64,000 nucleotides of DNA from Chloroflexota bacterium (GTDB taxonomy: Bacteria; Chloroflexota; UBA6077; SHYK01): positions 1 to 64,000 of the forward strand of contig DASRDP010000009.1 of assembly GCA_035652535.1 (NCBI GenBank). The letters run 5' to 3'. The position numbers and the translations under genes were made by a program. Position 1 is the stretch's first letter, and every line of letters starts with the position of its first letter. Under the pieces are notes generated by a model that searched no databases, was not told the origin of the DNA, and saw only the letters and a program-made list of their open reading frames with translations. Shown here one piece after another: positions 17,233 to 26,668 of this stretch.

Positions 17233-20200
17233 TCAGGGCGATAGGGTGGCGAAGCCGGGCAGACCGCATGCGAGGTCGGAGTAGCCGGTGAGGCTGCCGC
17301 CGACGGTCGCACCCACCACGAAGCAGGTGAAGCCATTGGCTGGAGCGGTCGCGCTCGTGACCGTCGGCCCGAGCGATTGAAGCTGACCGCCGATCGGCAG
17401 CAGCAGATAGCCGTCGGGACTCGTGCCCGCGGGCGGCCCCCAACTCAGCGACGCTGTGGTGGACTGGTTGAGCCGTAGCGTGAAGCTCTGTGGCGCGCCG
17501 GTCGGGGTGCGAAATCCGACGACGGCGCAGAGGAGATCGGAAAGCTGCTGCGGGCTCGTCCCAAGGGGCAGCAGCACGTAGCAGTTGAGGCCCGCTGGAG
17601 CGGTCGTATCGAGAAAGGAGGTCGCGCTGGCGTCGAGCGGTAAGGCGGGCAAGACGGAGAGGGTCCCAGCGGCGAGGCGGGCGATCTGATAGCCTGTCTG
17701 GCCGGTCCCGGTCGACCACGACAGCCGGACGCCGTCGGCCGCGGATGAGATCCCGAAGCCCTTGCCCCCAATACCGGCCGTCGGCTGCGTCGCGGTCGCG
17801 CTCGGCACGCCCGTGGGGGATGCCGTCGCGCCCGGAACGGCGGTCGTCGTGGGTGTAGAGGTTGGGCCGCCCGAGGCAGCGATGTCGAACACCAGTACGC
17901 CTCCCGAATCCGTCATCGTCCCGGGGCCGGGGCTCACCGTCACCTGCATGCCTCCCGGAGCGGGCTGAGCCGCGACCGTGTACGACGCGCTCGGCGCCAG
18001 CCCCGTCACGATTTGGTGCGACGCGCCCGCGGGTGCGAGGTAGGTCATGCTTGCGAAGGGCGGGGCGAGGTCAACGGGAAAGAGGACGACCGTGCCGGCC
18101 AGCGCGGCGCCTTCGAACGCGGTCCCCCCACTGGATTGCACCAGGGCGACGCTGTCGGCCGCGGCGCCTGGGTCCGCGCCCTGGACGACGTCGAGGAATC
18201 GGACGCTCGTCGGCCCGCCGGGCGCATCCACGCGTACTCGATAGCTGTGGGGTGGAGTCGACCCGGGGATCTCACCCATCGGGTCATCGATCGCGACTTC
18301 TCCATATTGGGGCGTCACCGACTCCGCGGACACGGAGGCGCCGGCAGGAAGCAGATTGGTCAAGAAGAGCTGTTGCCCGGATGGTGTCGTTGCGCGCGCC
18401 TGGTTCCCGGTAACCGTGGCGAGGGTCGGCGTGTTGAGCCAGAAGCGCTTGAAACGATTGGCGGTCTGCGAGGCCGCCCGGTCGTAGACGACGATTCGGT
18501 CAGGCACGAGCCAGATGATCGAGCGGCTGGCATGGGTGATGTCGGAGAGGCCTTCGTATGTCGAGTTGTACAGGTTCGTCGCATCACCCAGCGCATAGAC
18601 GTATCCCGCGCCAAAACTGTGCGCCACGATTCGAGGGTCCGCGCTGGAGAGGAGGCCCCATTGCGATCCGCGCTGCCAGAGGAATGTCCGATAGTCGGAC
18701 GCGTCTCGCTGCGGCTGATCATTCTGAAGGGCGACGGAATTGTGGTAGTCGGTTGAGCCGTAGTCGAGGTCGTATCCCGTGCGCTCCTTGGTCAGCCATT
18801 CTCCGCGCCGATACAGCTCGAACTGATTGCCATCCTCGAGCTGATGGTCGATGCTGGCCCAGGCAAGCCGGTACGTGAACCACGTGGCGTTCTGGCCCCA
18901 GTCCGTTCGCGCCAGTATGCGGCCGGCCCCTGGCGCGAAAAAGGTGAGGGGGAGCGTTGAATGCGGATCGCTTCCCATGGATGCGGACGGGTCGAAGAGC
19001 ATGAAGTACAGGATGCAGTTGGTGAAAAAGTTCTCGTCGCGGGCGCGTCCGTTCAAGCCCGGCGCTCCGCCAGGCGGTGTGTTCACCTCGATCCACCGGA
19101 TGGCGCTCAGTCGGGCGGCGTTGCCCGTCCCGTAGTCGTAGAGTCCCAGCGGGGCAAACATGGCGATGAAGTCGGGCGTCCAGTAGTTCGTCCCGTCCCC
19201 GTACCACGCGGGAAGATACACGGGCTGTTGCAGCTCATGCGACTGCGCCTGGCGGGGGCTCAGCGAGTGCAGGTAGGCGGGAATGACGTCGTTCCAGAAG
19301 GAGTTGCCGGAGAAGGTGACCTGTGGCCCCCAGACCGTCGGATCGTCCTGGCCGGCGGTGTGGAGAGCAAGCAGGAACTGCGTCACGTACCCGACGGTCT
19401 GGGGGCTGTACTCAAATCCTTCGGGGAAGAGCCCGCCCGCGGTGTCGTTGCGCATGAGGTAGTCCACCATGTACAGCCATGCGCCGGTCGCGTTGCTCAG
19501 GTAGTTGCGCAGCGTGTTTCCCGGGTCGTCGGATGGATCCAGCGCCATCGCCATGAGACCGAGGTTCCGCATGTGCGCGGTGAAGTAATTGTTGCCCGCC
19601 CATCGCCGCGTCGCGGGGTCGGCAACGAGGGAAGGGCTGTTGACGACGCCGATCGGCTGTGGGATGTGGTAGCTGGACTGGACGATCTCTTGTGCCCAGC
19701 GGAGAAACACGGTTCGGATCGTCGCCTTGTCCGCGGCGGTGAAGTAGGGATAGGCCCAGTCCACGGTCAGGGCGAATCCTTCGCCGTACCAGCGCGATCG
19801 ATTTGAGTCGCAGGTGGCGAAGCACGGATCCCGAAAGGGCTGGCCGCTGGCAGGGCCCAGGACGGCCTGGTTCATGACGTACATCAGCAACGTTCGCGCG
19901 CGCTGCCCATAGTCGTCCTTGGTCGCCTGGTCCGTGCTGATCAGGGACAGGTAGGCAAAAAGCTCCGCATACATTTCGGTCGGGTACTGTTGGTATTCTC
20001 GCGTGCCGGTGTCGAGCCCCGGCACTCGACCGGCATCCATGTCGGACTTCGCCATGGTCGCGAGGGCGGACAGCCCTTCCTGGAAGATCGGATTTGAGGC
20101 CGTAGCCCACGAGCGGAGACGGGGCAGATCATCAGACCGGAGCCACAGGCGCGGGTGGCCGGTGACTGGGGTGATCTGCGGGGCGGTCTGCGGCGCCGGG

Positions 20201-20286
20201 AGGGCCGCCTCGACGCCGTTGCTCGGGGCCGACTGTGCGCCAAATGGCACCAAGACGAGAAGCGTGACGAGGATCAACGACCGCAT
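17233..20286 (-). CDS. Secreted heparinase II/III-like polysaccharide lyase with FnIII-like tail
   Basis: A 1017-residue secreted protein. The signal peptide spans 1-19 (cleavage at AQSA). Residues 40-430 look like the alpha/alpha toroid of chondroitin/alginate/heparin lyases (HPRLWLRSDDLPRLR, RWYGEGFALTVDWAYPYFT, GGLFPEGFEYSP). Residues 450-720 resemble the heparinase II/III beta-sandwich (IDHQLEDGNQFELYRRGEWL, DITHASRSIIWLVPDRIVVYD). After a Thr/Pro linker near 800, two FnIII-like modules follow (VRLSWSTGTGQTGYQI and ASLSWGPPAGTSPDGY). It probably degrades an acidic polysaccharide outside the cell; the substrate is unknown. It shares a 180-bp upstream region with the divergent kinase at 20466. 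Confidence 0.75.
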   Translation of the reverse strand: MRSLILVTLLVLVPFGAQSAPSNGVEAALPAPQTAPQITPVTGHPRLWLRSDDLPRLRSWATASNPIFQEGLSALATMAKSDMDAGRVPGLDTGTREYQQYPTEMYAELFAYLSLISTDQATKDDYGQRARTLLMYVMNQAVLGPASGQPFRDPCFATCDSNRSRWYGEGFALTVDWAYPYFTAADKATIRTVFLRWAQEIVQSSYHIPQPIGVVNSPSLVADPATRRWAGNNYFTAHMRNLGLMAMALDPSDDPGNTLRNYLSNATGAWLYMVDYLMRNDTAGGLFPEGFEYSPQTVGYVTQFLLALHTAGQDDPTVWGPQVTFSGNSFWNDVIPAYLHSLSPRQAQSHELQQPVYLPAWYGDGTNYWTPDFIAMFAPLGLYDYGTGNAARLSAIRWIEVNTPPGGAPGLNGRARDENFFTNCILYFMLFDPSASMGSDPHSTLPLTFFAPGAGRILARTDWGQNATWFTYRLAWASIDHQLEDGNQFELYRRGEWLTKERTGYDLDYGSTDYHNSVALQNDQPQRDASDYRTFLWQRGSQWGLLSSADPRIVAHSFGAGYVYALGDATNLYNSTYEGLSDITHASRSIIWLVPDRIVVYDRAASQTANRFKRFWLNTPTLATVTGNQARATTPSGQQLFLTNLLPAGASVSAESVTPQYGEVAIDDPMGEIPGSTPPHSYRVRVDAPGGPTSVRFLDVVQGADPGAAADSVALVQSSGGTAFEGAALAGTVVLFPVDLAPPFASMTYLAPAGASHQIVTGLAPSASYTVAAQPAPGGMQVTVSPGPGTMTDSGGVLVFDIAASGGPTSTPTTTAVPGATASPTGVPSATATQPTAGIGGKGFGISSAADGVRLSWSTGTGQTGYQIARLAAGTLSVLPALPLDASATSFLDTTAPAGLNCYVLLPLGTSPQQLSDLLCAVVGFRTPTGAPQSFTLRLNQSTTASLSWGPPAGTSPDGYLLLPIGGQLQSLGPTVTSATAPANGFTCFVVGATVGGSLTGYSDLACGLPGFATLSP

Positions 20287-20465
20287 CGATCCCTCTCAAG
20301 CTGCCATCGTTTCGCCAGTTGGTTGCCGCCGCATCATATCCCACGTCGTCGGGGCCCGCCGATCTCAAGCGGTGGGAGAAATGAAGGGCCCGGCCGCTCA
20401 CCTCGGCGCTGTATTTGCGATGAGATTGGCGCACGGCGCGCGGCTGCGCTACCCTTCGCTGCACT

Positions 20466-22934
20466 ATGGTAGCCACGCAGCAATCGGAACACGGACGAGA
20501 GATGCTGCCGATACACGCAGTGTGGTCGCGATTTGGCGTCCCGCTCCTCAGCACAGCCATAGCCGCCATCAGCTCTGTCGCCTTCTATCCCATCCTCGCC
20601 GCCACGCCGTCGGTCATGTTCACGGCGGCCGTCGCCGTCAGCGCGTGGTCCGGCGGCTTCTGGCCCGGTCTGCTCTCCACCTTCGTCGGCGCCACCATCT
20701 TCGACTACGTGTTTGTCGATTCCCCGTACTCGCTCAACATCGAGTCCCCGCCCTCCGCCCTGTACCTCGCCGGATTCGTCGGGGTCGAGATCCTCATCAC
20801 GTTCCTGACGGCCACGTTGAAGACGGACATTGCTCGCCGGAACCAGGCCGAGGCGGAGCTTCGCCGCGTCACGAGCAAACTGGAGATTCGGGCAGAGAGC
20901 GCGGAGGCCAGTTTTCGAAGCGCCTCCCTCCTCCACGAGATCGGGCAGGCCATCTTGGGCGCGAGTGACATCAAAGCCCTGGCGGATCTTCTGCTGGACG
21001 GAGCGATGCGTGTCGGGTGCTTCGACCTGGGGATGCTCCGATTCGCACGGCGCGACGGAGCGCTGGAGGTTGTAGCCCATCGCGGTTTTCGTGATCCAGA
21101 AAACTTGCCGCCCATCGATCCAATCCCTCAGGTGAGCCTCCGCGTTGTACAAGGCCGGGTTCCGCTGATCGTCGAGGACGTGGCATCGGCTGTGGACTTT
21201 CCCCGTATGAAGCGCGAGGGCGTTGCGTCGCTCGTCACCATCCCCATCATGGCCGACGACGAGGTGCTCGGCGTCCAGCTCGTGGCGACCCGGTCGAAGC
21301 GCTCGTTTGGCCGGGTCGAGGTCGAGCTGCTGGAGGCAATCGCCAACCAGGCCGGGATCGCGCTCCAGAAGGCGCGCCTGAACCAGGAATCGGCCGAGGC
21401 GCTATCCCTCCTGGAGGGGACGCTCGAGTCCACAGCCGACGGAATTCTCGTCGTGGACGGCGACGGTAGGATCCTGCGCTACAACGCGCGCTTCATCGAG
21501 ATGTGGCGACTCCCGGAATCTATCCTCGAAACCGGTAGCGATGCGAAAGCCATCGCCTACGTGCGCGACCAGATCGCCGATCCAGAGGCCTTCGAGACGA
21601 AGGTGCGCGACCTATATGCCCACCCGGAGAACGAGGGCTTCGACCTCATTGAAATGACCGACGGCCGCGTGTTCGAGCGCTACTCCCGGGCACACCGCGC
21701 GGAGGGTCACCGCCCCTTCCGCGTTTGGAGCTTCCGGGACGTGACGGAGCGGCGTGAGATCGAGCGCCGACTCCTGCGCGCACAGCGGCTGGAGACGGCG
21801 GGCACTATTGCCGGGCAGGTTGCCCACGACTTCAACAACCTCCTCTCGCCGCTCATGGGATACCCCGAGCTCATCAAGATACAGGTACCCGATGACGAGC
21901 GCCTCACACAGTACTGCGACACCATGCTCCAGGCCGCTGAGCAGATGGCGCAGATCAACGAGGACCTTCTGGCGCTTGGCCGGCGTGGACATTTCGAGCG
22001 CGTATCGACGGACATCAACCAGCTCGTGCGGGAGGTGATCGAGCAGCTGGGGCCTCTCCCGTCTTCGCTCGACGTGACGCTCGATCTGGCGACGGACCTT
22101 TCGCGCATCGCCGGCGCGCCCGCCCAGCTCGTGCGCATGCTGGCCAACCTGATCGCCAATGCGCGAGAGGCCGTGCAGGACATCGGGGCGGTGACCATCC
22201 GAACGACAAACCTCTCGGTCCACGAGCCGCTCGGTCGGATTACTCGTGTGCCCATCGGCCAATTTGTCCTCATCGAGATTGCCGATACAGGGCCTGGCAT
22301 CGCGCCCGCGATTCGAGATCGGATCTTCGATCCGTTCTTCACGACGAAGCCGACCGGCAGACGCCGCGGCTCCGGTCTGGGACTCAGCGTCGTTCAAGGC
22401 GTCGTGGAGGATCACGGCGGCTATCTGGACCTGGTGTCGGAACCAGGGGCCGGCGCTCGCTTTTTGATCTACCTCCCCGCCGCCCGGGCCGAGGCCGCAT
22501 CGCAGCATCGGCCCGCTTCGCCGGTCGGAGGCGAATCGCTGCTCGTGGTGGATGACGATCCGTTTCAGCTCGCGGTCGCGCGGGAGCTGCTGAAATCACT
22601 GGGCTACCGGGTCTCCGTGGCGAGAAACGGAGAGGAGGCGGTCGAGCTGTGCGCGGTCGAATCCTTCGATCTGCTGATCCTTGATATGGTGATGCCACCA
22701 GGAATCGATGGCACGGAGACCTTTCGACGGGTTCGCGAGCGATATCCTGACCAGCGCGCGCTTCTGCTGTCTGGATTTGCCGATTCCGAGCGGGTCGCAG
22801 AAGCTCAGCGGCTGGGGGCCGGAGCTTTCGTTCGCAAGCCGGTCACGCGCGAGGCGCTGGCGGTGGCCGTCCGCACCGAGCTCGACGATGCGCGCCATCC
22901 GGATCGGTCGACGCGCGACAATCGTGCCCAGTGA
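20466..22934 (+). CDS. Membrane hybrid histidine kinase (DUF4118-GAF-PAS-HisKA-HATPase-REC)
   Basis: An 822-residue membrane kinase. Residues about 20-120 form four membrane helices of KdpD/DUF4118 type (MFTAAVAVSAWSGGFWPGLL). A GAF domain follows (about 150-310), then a PAS domain (about 315-440, ESTADGILVVDGDGRILRYN). The phospho-acceptor His is in GQVAHDFNNLLSPLMG, the form typical of ZraS/NtrB-like kinases. ATPase motifs are ADTGPGIAP and GSGLGLSVVQG. A C-terminal receiver domain carries its Asp in LLILDMVMPPG and a late Lys in FVRKPVT. Output must pass to an unlinked regulator. The amidohydrolase gene starts 44 bases later and may be co-transcribed. Confidence 0.88.
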   Translation: MVATQQSEHGREMLPIHAVWSRFGVPLLSTAIAAISSVAFYPILAATPSVMFTAAVAVSAWSGGFWPGLLSTFVGATIFDYVFVDSPYSLNIESPPSALYLAGFVGVEILITFLTATLKTDIARRNQAEAELRRVTSKLEIRAESAEASFRSASLLHEIGQAILGASDIKALADLLLDGAMRVGCFDLGMLRFARRDGALEVVAHRGFRDPENLPPIDPIPQVSLRVVQGRVPLIVEDVASAVDFPRMKREGVASLVTIPIMADDEVLGVQLVATRSKRSFGRVEVELLEAIANQAGIALQKARLNQESAEALSLLEGTLESTADGILVVDGDGRILRYNARFIEMWRLPESILETGSDAKAIAYVRDQIADPEAFETKVRDLYAHPENEGFDLIEMTDGRVFERYSRAHRAEGHRPFRVWSFRDVTERREIERRLLRAQRLETAGTIAGQVAHDFNNLLSPLMGYPELIKIQVPDDERLTQYCDTMLQAAEQMAQINEDLLALGRRGHFERVSTDINQLVREVIEQLGPLPSSLDVTLDLATDLSRIAGAPAQLVRMLANLIANAREAVQDIGAVTIRTTNLSVHEPLGRITRVPIGQFVLIEIADTGPGIAPAIRDRIFDPFFTTKPTGRRRGSGLGLSVVQGVVEDHGGYLDLVSEPGAGARFLIYLPAARAEAASQHRPASPVGGESLLVVDDDPFQLAVARELLKSLGYRVSVARNGEEAVELCAVESFDLLILDMVMPPGIDGTETFRRVRERYPDQRALLLSGFADSERVAEAQRLGAGAFVRKPVTREALAVAVRTELDDARHPDRSTRDNRAQ

Positions 22935-22978
22935 CTTCGCCGATGCGCTCGTTGTGATGCTGGGAAATGGAGGCTGGC

Positions 22979-24148
22979 ATGGCGCGGACCTATCAACTGA
23001 TCTCCGCTGATTCGCATCTCGACCTCTCGCCCGAACGCTGGAAACACCGCGTTCCGGCTGCCCACCGCGACCTCGTCTCCGTTGTGCGACTGGAGTCGGG
23101 AGAGGACGCCGTCGTCGTGAACGGCGGCCGTCCGGCCCGGATCGGCCTGACGCGGAGCGTCGGCGTTCCGCGGGACCGTCTCCACGAGCAGATCCCTACG
23201 TTCGACAACAGCGGCGGGACCGGAAGTCCCGAGAGACGGATCGAGGAGCAGGACCAGGACGGCGTCGATGCGGAGATCCTTTTCTCGCGCATTCAGTCGA
23301 CACTCCGCCAGATTCCCGATGACGCGATCTTTTTGACCTGGGTGCGCGCCTACAACGATTACCTGGCCGAGGAGTACGCGGCCGTCGCGCCCGACCGCTT
23401 GATCCCGATGGGCGTCATCCCTACGACCGGCATCGACGACGCGGTGCGCGAATTAGAGCACTGCAGCTCCCTTGGCCTGAAGGGCGTCCTCATCGACCGA
23501 TTCCCAAACGGCAGGGGCGCGCCGCGTCCGGAAGATGATCGCTTCTGGGCGGCGGCCCTTGATTTGCGGATGCCGGTCACGCACCACACAAATGGCGGCA
23601 CAACCCGGATGACCGCGCACGATGAGCAGACGTTCACCTACGCCAGGGGCGTGCGCGAAGACGCGAGCGGATTCGGCCACGATCCCATGCGCCACTGGTT
23701 CTTTCGATTCTGCGGCGATGCCGCGTGCGCGCCGGTGCAGATGGCGTTTGCCGGGGTGTGGGACCGGTTTCCGGCCCTCAAGGTCTACTGGGCAGAGACG
23801 ATGATTGGCTGGCTCGAATACGCGCTCTGGCAGATTGACGACCATTACGAGCGCTACAAACACCTGGGCCGTGCGGTATACGGCCTCGACTGGCTGGAGC
23901 GCATGCCCAGCGAGTACATCAGGGACCACTGTCTGTGGGGATTCCTGTCGGACCCGGTCGGCGTGCGGAGGCGTGAGGCGGTCGGCGTCGAGAACGTCAT
24001 GTGGGGCAGCGATTTCGCTCACGCCGCGAGCGACTGGCCGAATTCGCGGAAGCTGATCGAGCGAGACTTCGTGGGCGTGCCCGACGACGAGCGCTACCAG
24101 ATGCTGGCGGGCAACGCCATCGAGTTCTTCCACCTTAACGATCAGTGA
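22979..24148 (+). CDS. Amidohydrolase (ACMSD-like, Amidohydro_2 family)
   Basis: A 389-residue metal-dependent TIM-barrel protein. The metal ligands expected of the family are visible: D10 and H12 in SADSHLDL, the His pair in PVTHHTNGG, and the late Asp in MWGSDFAHAASDWP. Members include hydrolases and decarboxylases such as ACMS and gamma-resorcylate decarboxylase, so the reaction cannot be fixed from sequence. The start is the ATG at 22979 with GGAGG five bases upstream; the ATG at 22967 overlaps that site. A hairpin follows at 24157. Confidence 0.87.
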   Translation: MARTYQLISADSHLDLSPERWKHRVPAAHRDLVSVVRLESGEDAVVVNGGRPARIGLTRSVGVPRDRLHEQIPTFDNSGGTGSPERRIEEQDQDGVDAEILFSRIQSTLRQIPDDAIFLTWVRAYNDYLAEEYAAVAPDRLIPMGVIPTTGIDDAVRELEHCSSLGLKGVLIDRFPNGRGAPRPEDDRFWAAALDLRMPVTHHTNGGTTRMTAHDEQTFTYARGVREDASGFGHDPMRHWFFRFCGDAACAPVQMAFAGVWDRFPALKVYWAETMIGWLEYALWQIDDHYERYKHLGRAVYGLDWLERMPSEYIRDHCLWGFLSDPVGVRRREAVGVENVMWGSDFAHAASDWPNSRKLIERDFVGVPDDERYQMLAGNAIEFFHLNDQ

Positions 24149-24156
24149 CTGTGCGA

Positions 24157-24183
24157 GGGGCTCGTGGGCAGAGGACGAGCCCC
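24157..24183 (+). terminator. Hairpin after the amidohydrolase gene
   Basis: GGGGCTCGT and ACGAGCCCC form a perfect 9-bp stem with a nine-base loop, starting nine bases after the stop codon. It also lies downstream of the convergent gene ending at 24244. Confidence 0.6.
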
Positions 24184-24243
24184 GACCTCTTGGCGAGGAC
24201 GAATGGCAGGCGCGCTGTGGGCATCCCCCTGCCGGGTCCGCCG

Positions 24244-25221
24244 CTACGGATAGGAGAAGAACGTCGTCGATGGAACCGATGGGAACCCGGCACCGGTGGG
24301 ATAGAGCTGAATCGTCGCCGCAAATTCGTTGCCCGCGGGCAGGGCGACGATTTGCAGAATTCCCCATAATTCGCCACCCGGTACGTCCCACATGCTCCAG
24401 GCAATTGGTCCAGATACGCCAGCATCTGATTGCGACCAGTCGCTCGCCTCGAGGGCATCGCCGAGCTGCGATGCCAGCTCCTCGATCGGCTGCGTGCTTT
24501 CGAGGAGCGCGGTGGAGCCGATCCTGCTGCTCCCGGCACTTTGGCCTGTGGAGAGAACCCGGACCCCCGCCGGCGCGTGAAGCGGCGGAAGGACCGAGGA
24601 CCCTGAGGGGTACCCGGCTCGTTCGGCGCATGGTCCGATGCCACGTGCTGCTATTGGACCCGATGTGTAGATCGTGATGTGCACATCCGCCACGCCGCGC
24701 CGAAGTGAGCCGGCGTTCACGGTGGCAGATGTCGTAGGACTCACGGGCGAGCAGAGGTACGAAAAGGCCGCTGTTGAAGCCTGGAAGCCACCGGCTTGCG
24801 TCCCGCTCTGCTGAGGCTGCGACCATCCGAGGTCGCCGAGCGCAGCGCTGTAGAACGCGACCGCCTCCTCCGCGGACCCTGGAAAGTCGAGAACGATCTG
24901 GATGGTCTCGCGATCCATCGAGCGAAGCTCGCTGCTGCCCACGAGACGCCCGCCAGGCGGCAACGCGACATCGAAGGGGGCGTCGTCGGGGAGGCGCCCG
25001 GGAAGGATCTTCGTCGGCTCCCGCTCGGTATCCGTGGCGAGCGACGCGCTGGGCGTGGTCAGGAGGCGCTCGGCCAGCTCGTGGAATGCCGCGTCATCGG
25101 ACCCCGGCTGCGCGTACGCCACGGGATCCGAGACACAGGTCATGAGAAACACCGTCGTAAGGATTGCCCAACCCCTTGCGTGGCGCCCCACACCGCGCGG
25201 AGGGCGATTTATTTGTCCCAT
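24244..25221 (-). CDS. Exported protein of unknown function
   Basis: A 325-residue protein I do not recognise. A hydrophobic segment (GWAILTTVFLMTCVSDPVAYAQ, about residues 14-36) is a signal peptide. The Cys in it is not preceded by a canonical lipobox, so a lipoprotein is only possible. The mature part has two similar halves, each with a strand, then a helix with an EEAVAFYSAALGDLGW or IEELASQLGDALEASDW pattern, then further strands. This suggests a duplicated small alpha/beta fold; the AVAFYSAALGDLGW stretch is common in exported proteins of unknown role. The start is the ATG at 25221 after GGAGGAACCTC. Confidence 0.7.
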   Translation of the reverse strand: MGQINRPPRGVGRHARGWAILTTVFLMTCVSDPVAYAQPGSDDAAFHELAERLLTTPSASLATDTEREPTKILPGRLPDDAPFDVALPPGGRLVGSSELRSMDRETIQIVLDFPGSAEEAVAFYSAALGDLGWSQPQQSGTQAGGFQASTAAFSYLCSPVSPTTSATVNAGSLRRGVADVHITIYTSGPIAARGIGPCAERAGYPSGSSVLPPLHAPAGVRVLSTGQSAGSSRIGSTALLESTQPIEELASQLGDALEASDWSQSDAGVSGPIAWSMWDVPGGELWGILQIVALPAGNEFAATIQLYPTGAGFPSVPSTTFFSYP

Positions 25222-25444
25222 GAGGTTCCTCCACGCTCGCAATCCTACCTGGATCCGGACGACGGATGGTACAGCCCGCCGCCTCCTCGCGCAACGGCAA
25301 CACCCGCGGCCGGCCAATGGGTCAGGGCGCAAGCGCCTGCGTTCCTATCGGCGCCACTGGGTTGGCGCCCATGGTGATATGCGCGCCGGTTGGGTCGGCC
25401 AGTGGAACACGCCGTGCCGACGGTGCCACGCATGCTGCCCGGGT

Positions 25445-25477
25445 TTGACATCTGATCGCGGAAGGCTCTAGCCTTCC
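25445..25477 (+). promoter_or_regulatory. Candidate promoter with a palindrome across its -10 element
   Basis: TTGACA at 25445-25450 and TAGCCT at 25469-25474 are spaced 18 bases apart, about 30 bases before the Rieske start at 25505. The sequence GGAAGGCT-CT-AGCCTTCC (25460-25477), an 8-bp inverted repeat, covers the -10 element. This is the layout expected of a repressor operator. The -10 match is weak; the -35 is perfect. I see nothing else in the 283-bp gap before this gene. Confidence 0.5.
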
Positions 25478-25504
25478 ACCTCAGACCGCTTGAGGAGCAA
25501 TGAC

Positions 25505-26668
25505 TTGCGGGATTCTCAGACACCCGACTTCGTGCACACGGGCCCGGGCACGCTCGGGGGGCGATACCTGCGGCTGTTCTGGCAACCGGTGTTTCGGGGG
25601 CGCGAGCTGGAGCCCGGCCGTGCCGTACCGATTCGGATCATGAGCGAGGATATGACTCTCTATCGGGGTGCCGGCGGGGACGCGCACCTCGTAGCCTTTC
25701 GCTGCGCCCACCGCGGCACGCAGCTTTCCGTCGGCTGGGTCGAGGGTGACTGCATCCGTTGCCGCTACCACGGATGGCTCTACGACGGCACGGGCCAGTG
25801 CGTTGAGCAGCCGGGCGAGGATCCGGCCCTGGCAGCCCGCGTGAAAATCCGCAGCTATCCGGTCCAGGAGTATCTCGGGCTCATCTTCGCGTACCTGGGC
25901 GAGGGCGACCCCCCGCCGATTCGGCGCTACCCGGACTTCGAACAACCGGGCGTGATCGATGTGGATCCGCCCGAGGTCTGGCCCTGCAATTTCTTCAACC
26001 GGCTGGACAACGATCCCGCGCACATCCCCTGGGCACATCGCGAATCGACCCGGCGCATGGGCCATGATCGAAGCGGTTCGATCGATGCAACGCATTATGT
26101 CGAGACGGACTGGGGCGTGGCGAGCTCGATCCCTGGCGGGTCGAGCAATCATTTCCACATGCCGAATACGAATCAGCTCAAGGTCCGACACCGCGTGCCC
26201 GGCTACGAGCGCCTCTGGGAATATCGACTCGTTTTCCACGTCCCGATGGACGATGAGCACTGCATTGCCTTCGACGTGAACCTCACCCCCGGTCTCGCCG
26301 GGGAAGAGGGGGAGCGATTTAGCCGACTACGGCGCGAGATCCAAGATCCGGAAGCGGAAGCTCCCCTGGCGATCGCTGAGGCGATCTTGGCGGGGAAGAT
26401 GCGCATCGAAGATATGGATCCGGAGCTGAGCTACTACAAACAATTCTGGATCGAAGATTACGTCACGCAGGTCGGCCAGGGCCCCATAGCGGATCGGACC
26501 AGCGAGCGACTCGTCCGCACCGACACGAAGCCGATTCTCAAGCGCAAGATCTGGGAGCGCGAGCTTCGGGCCCTGGACGAAGGCCGCCCGCTGAAGGAGT
26601 GGACGTCGCCCGCGCTCTTCGCGTCCAGCGAGGAGCGCTCGCGCGCGACGGAAGCCCGCGCGAGGTGA
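25505..26668 (+). CDS. Rieske 2Fe-2S ring-hydroxylating oxygenase, alpha subunit (divergent type)
   Basis: A 387-residue oxygenase only distantly like those at 901 and 2258. The Rieske ligands are C67-x-H69 (CAHRGTQ) and C86-x2-H89 (CRYHGW). The iron site is D170-x2-H173-x4-H178 in NDPAHIPWAH. I chose the TTG at 25505 because GAGGAG lies seven bases upstream; a TTG at 25490 has no such site. Its stop overlaps the GTG of the next gene by three bases (GTGA), so it is translationally coupled to a solute-binding protein. That partner suggests its substrate or inducer is taken up from outside. Confidence 0.87.
   Translation: MRDSQTPDFVHTGPGTLGGRYLRLFWQPVFRGRELEPGRAVPIRIMSEDMTLYRGAGGDAHLVAFRCAHRGTQLSVGWVEGDCIRCRYHGWLYDGTGQCVEQPGEDPALAARVKIRSYPVQEYLGLIFAYLGEGDPPPIRRYPDFEQPGVIDVDPPEVWPCNFFNRLDNDPAHIPWAHRESTRRMGHDRSGSIDATHYVETDWGVASSIPGGSSNHFHMPNTNQLKVRHRVPGYERLWEYRLVFHVPMDDEHCIAFDVNLTPGLAGEEGERFSRLRREIQDPEAEAPLAIAEAILAGKMRIEDMDPELSYYKQFWIEDYVTQVGQGPIADRTSERLVRTDTKPILKRKIWERELRALDEGRPLKEWTSPALFASSEERSRATEARAR

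Noticed and set aside
20334-21152. Minus-strand open frame opposite the hybrid kinase
   Set aside because: The kinase frame has all expected domains in order; the opposite frame shows none.
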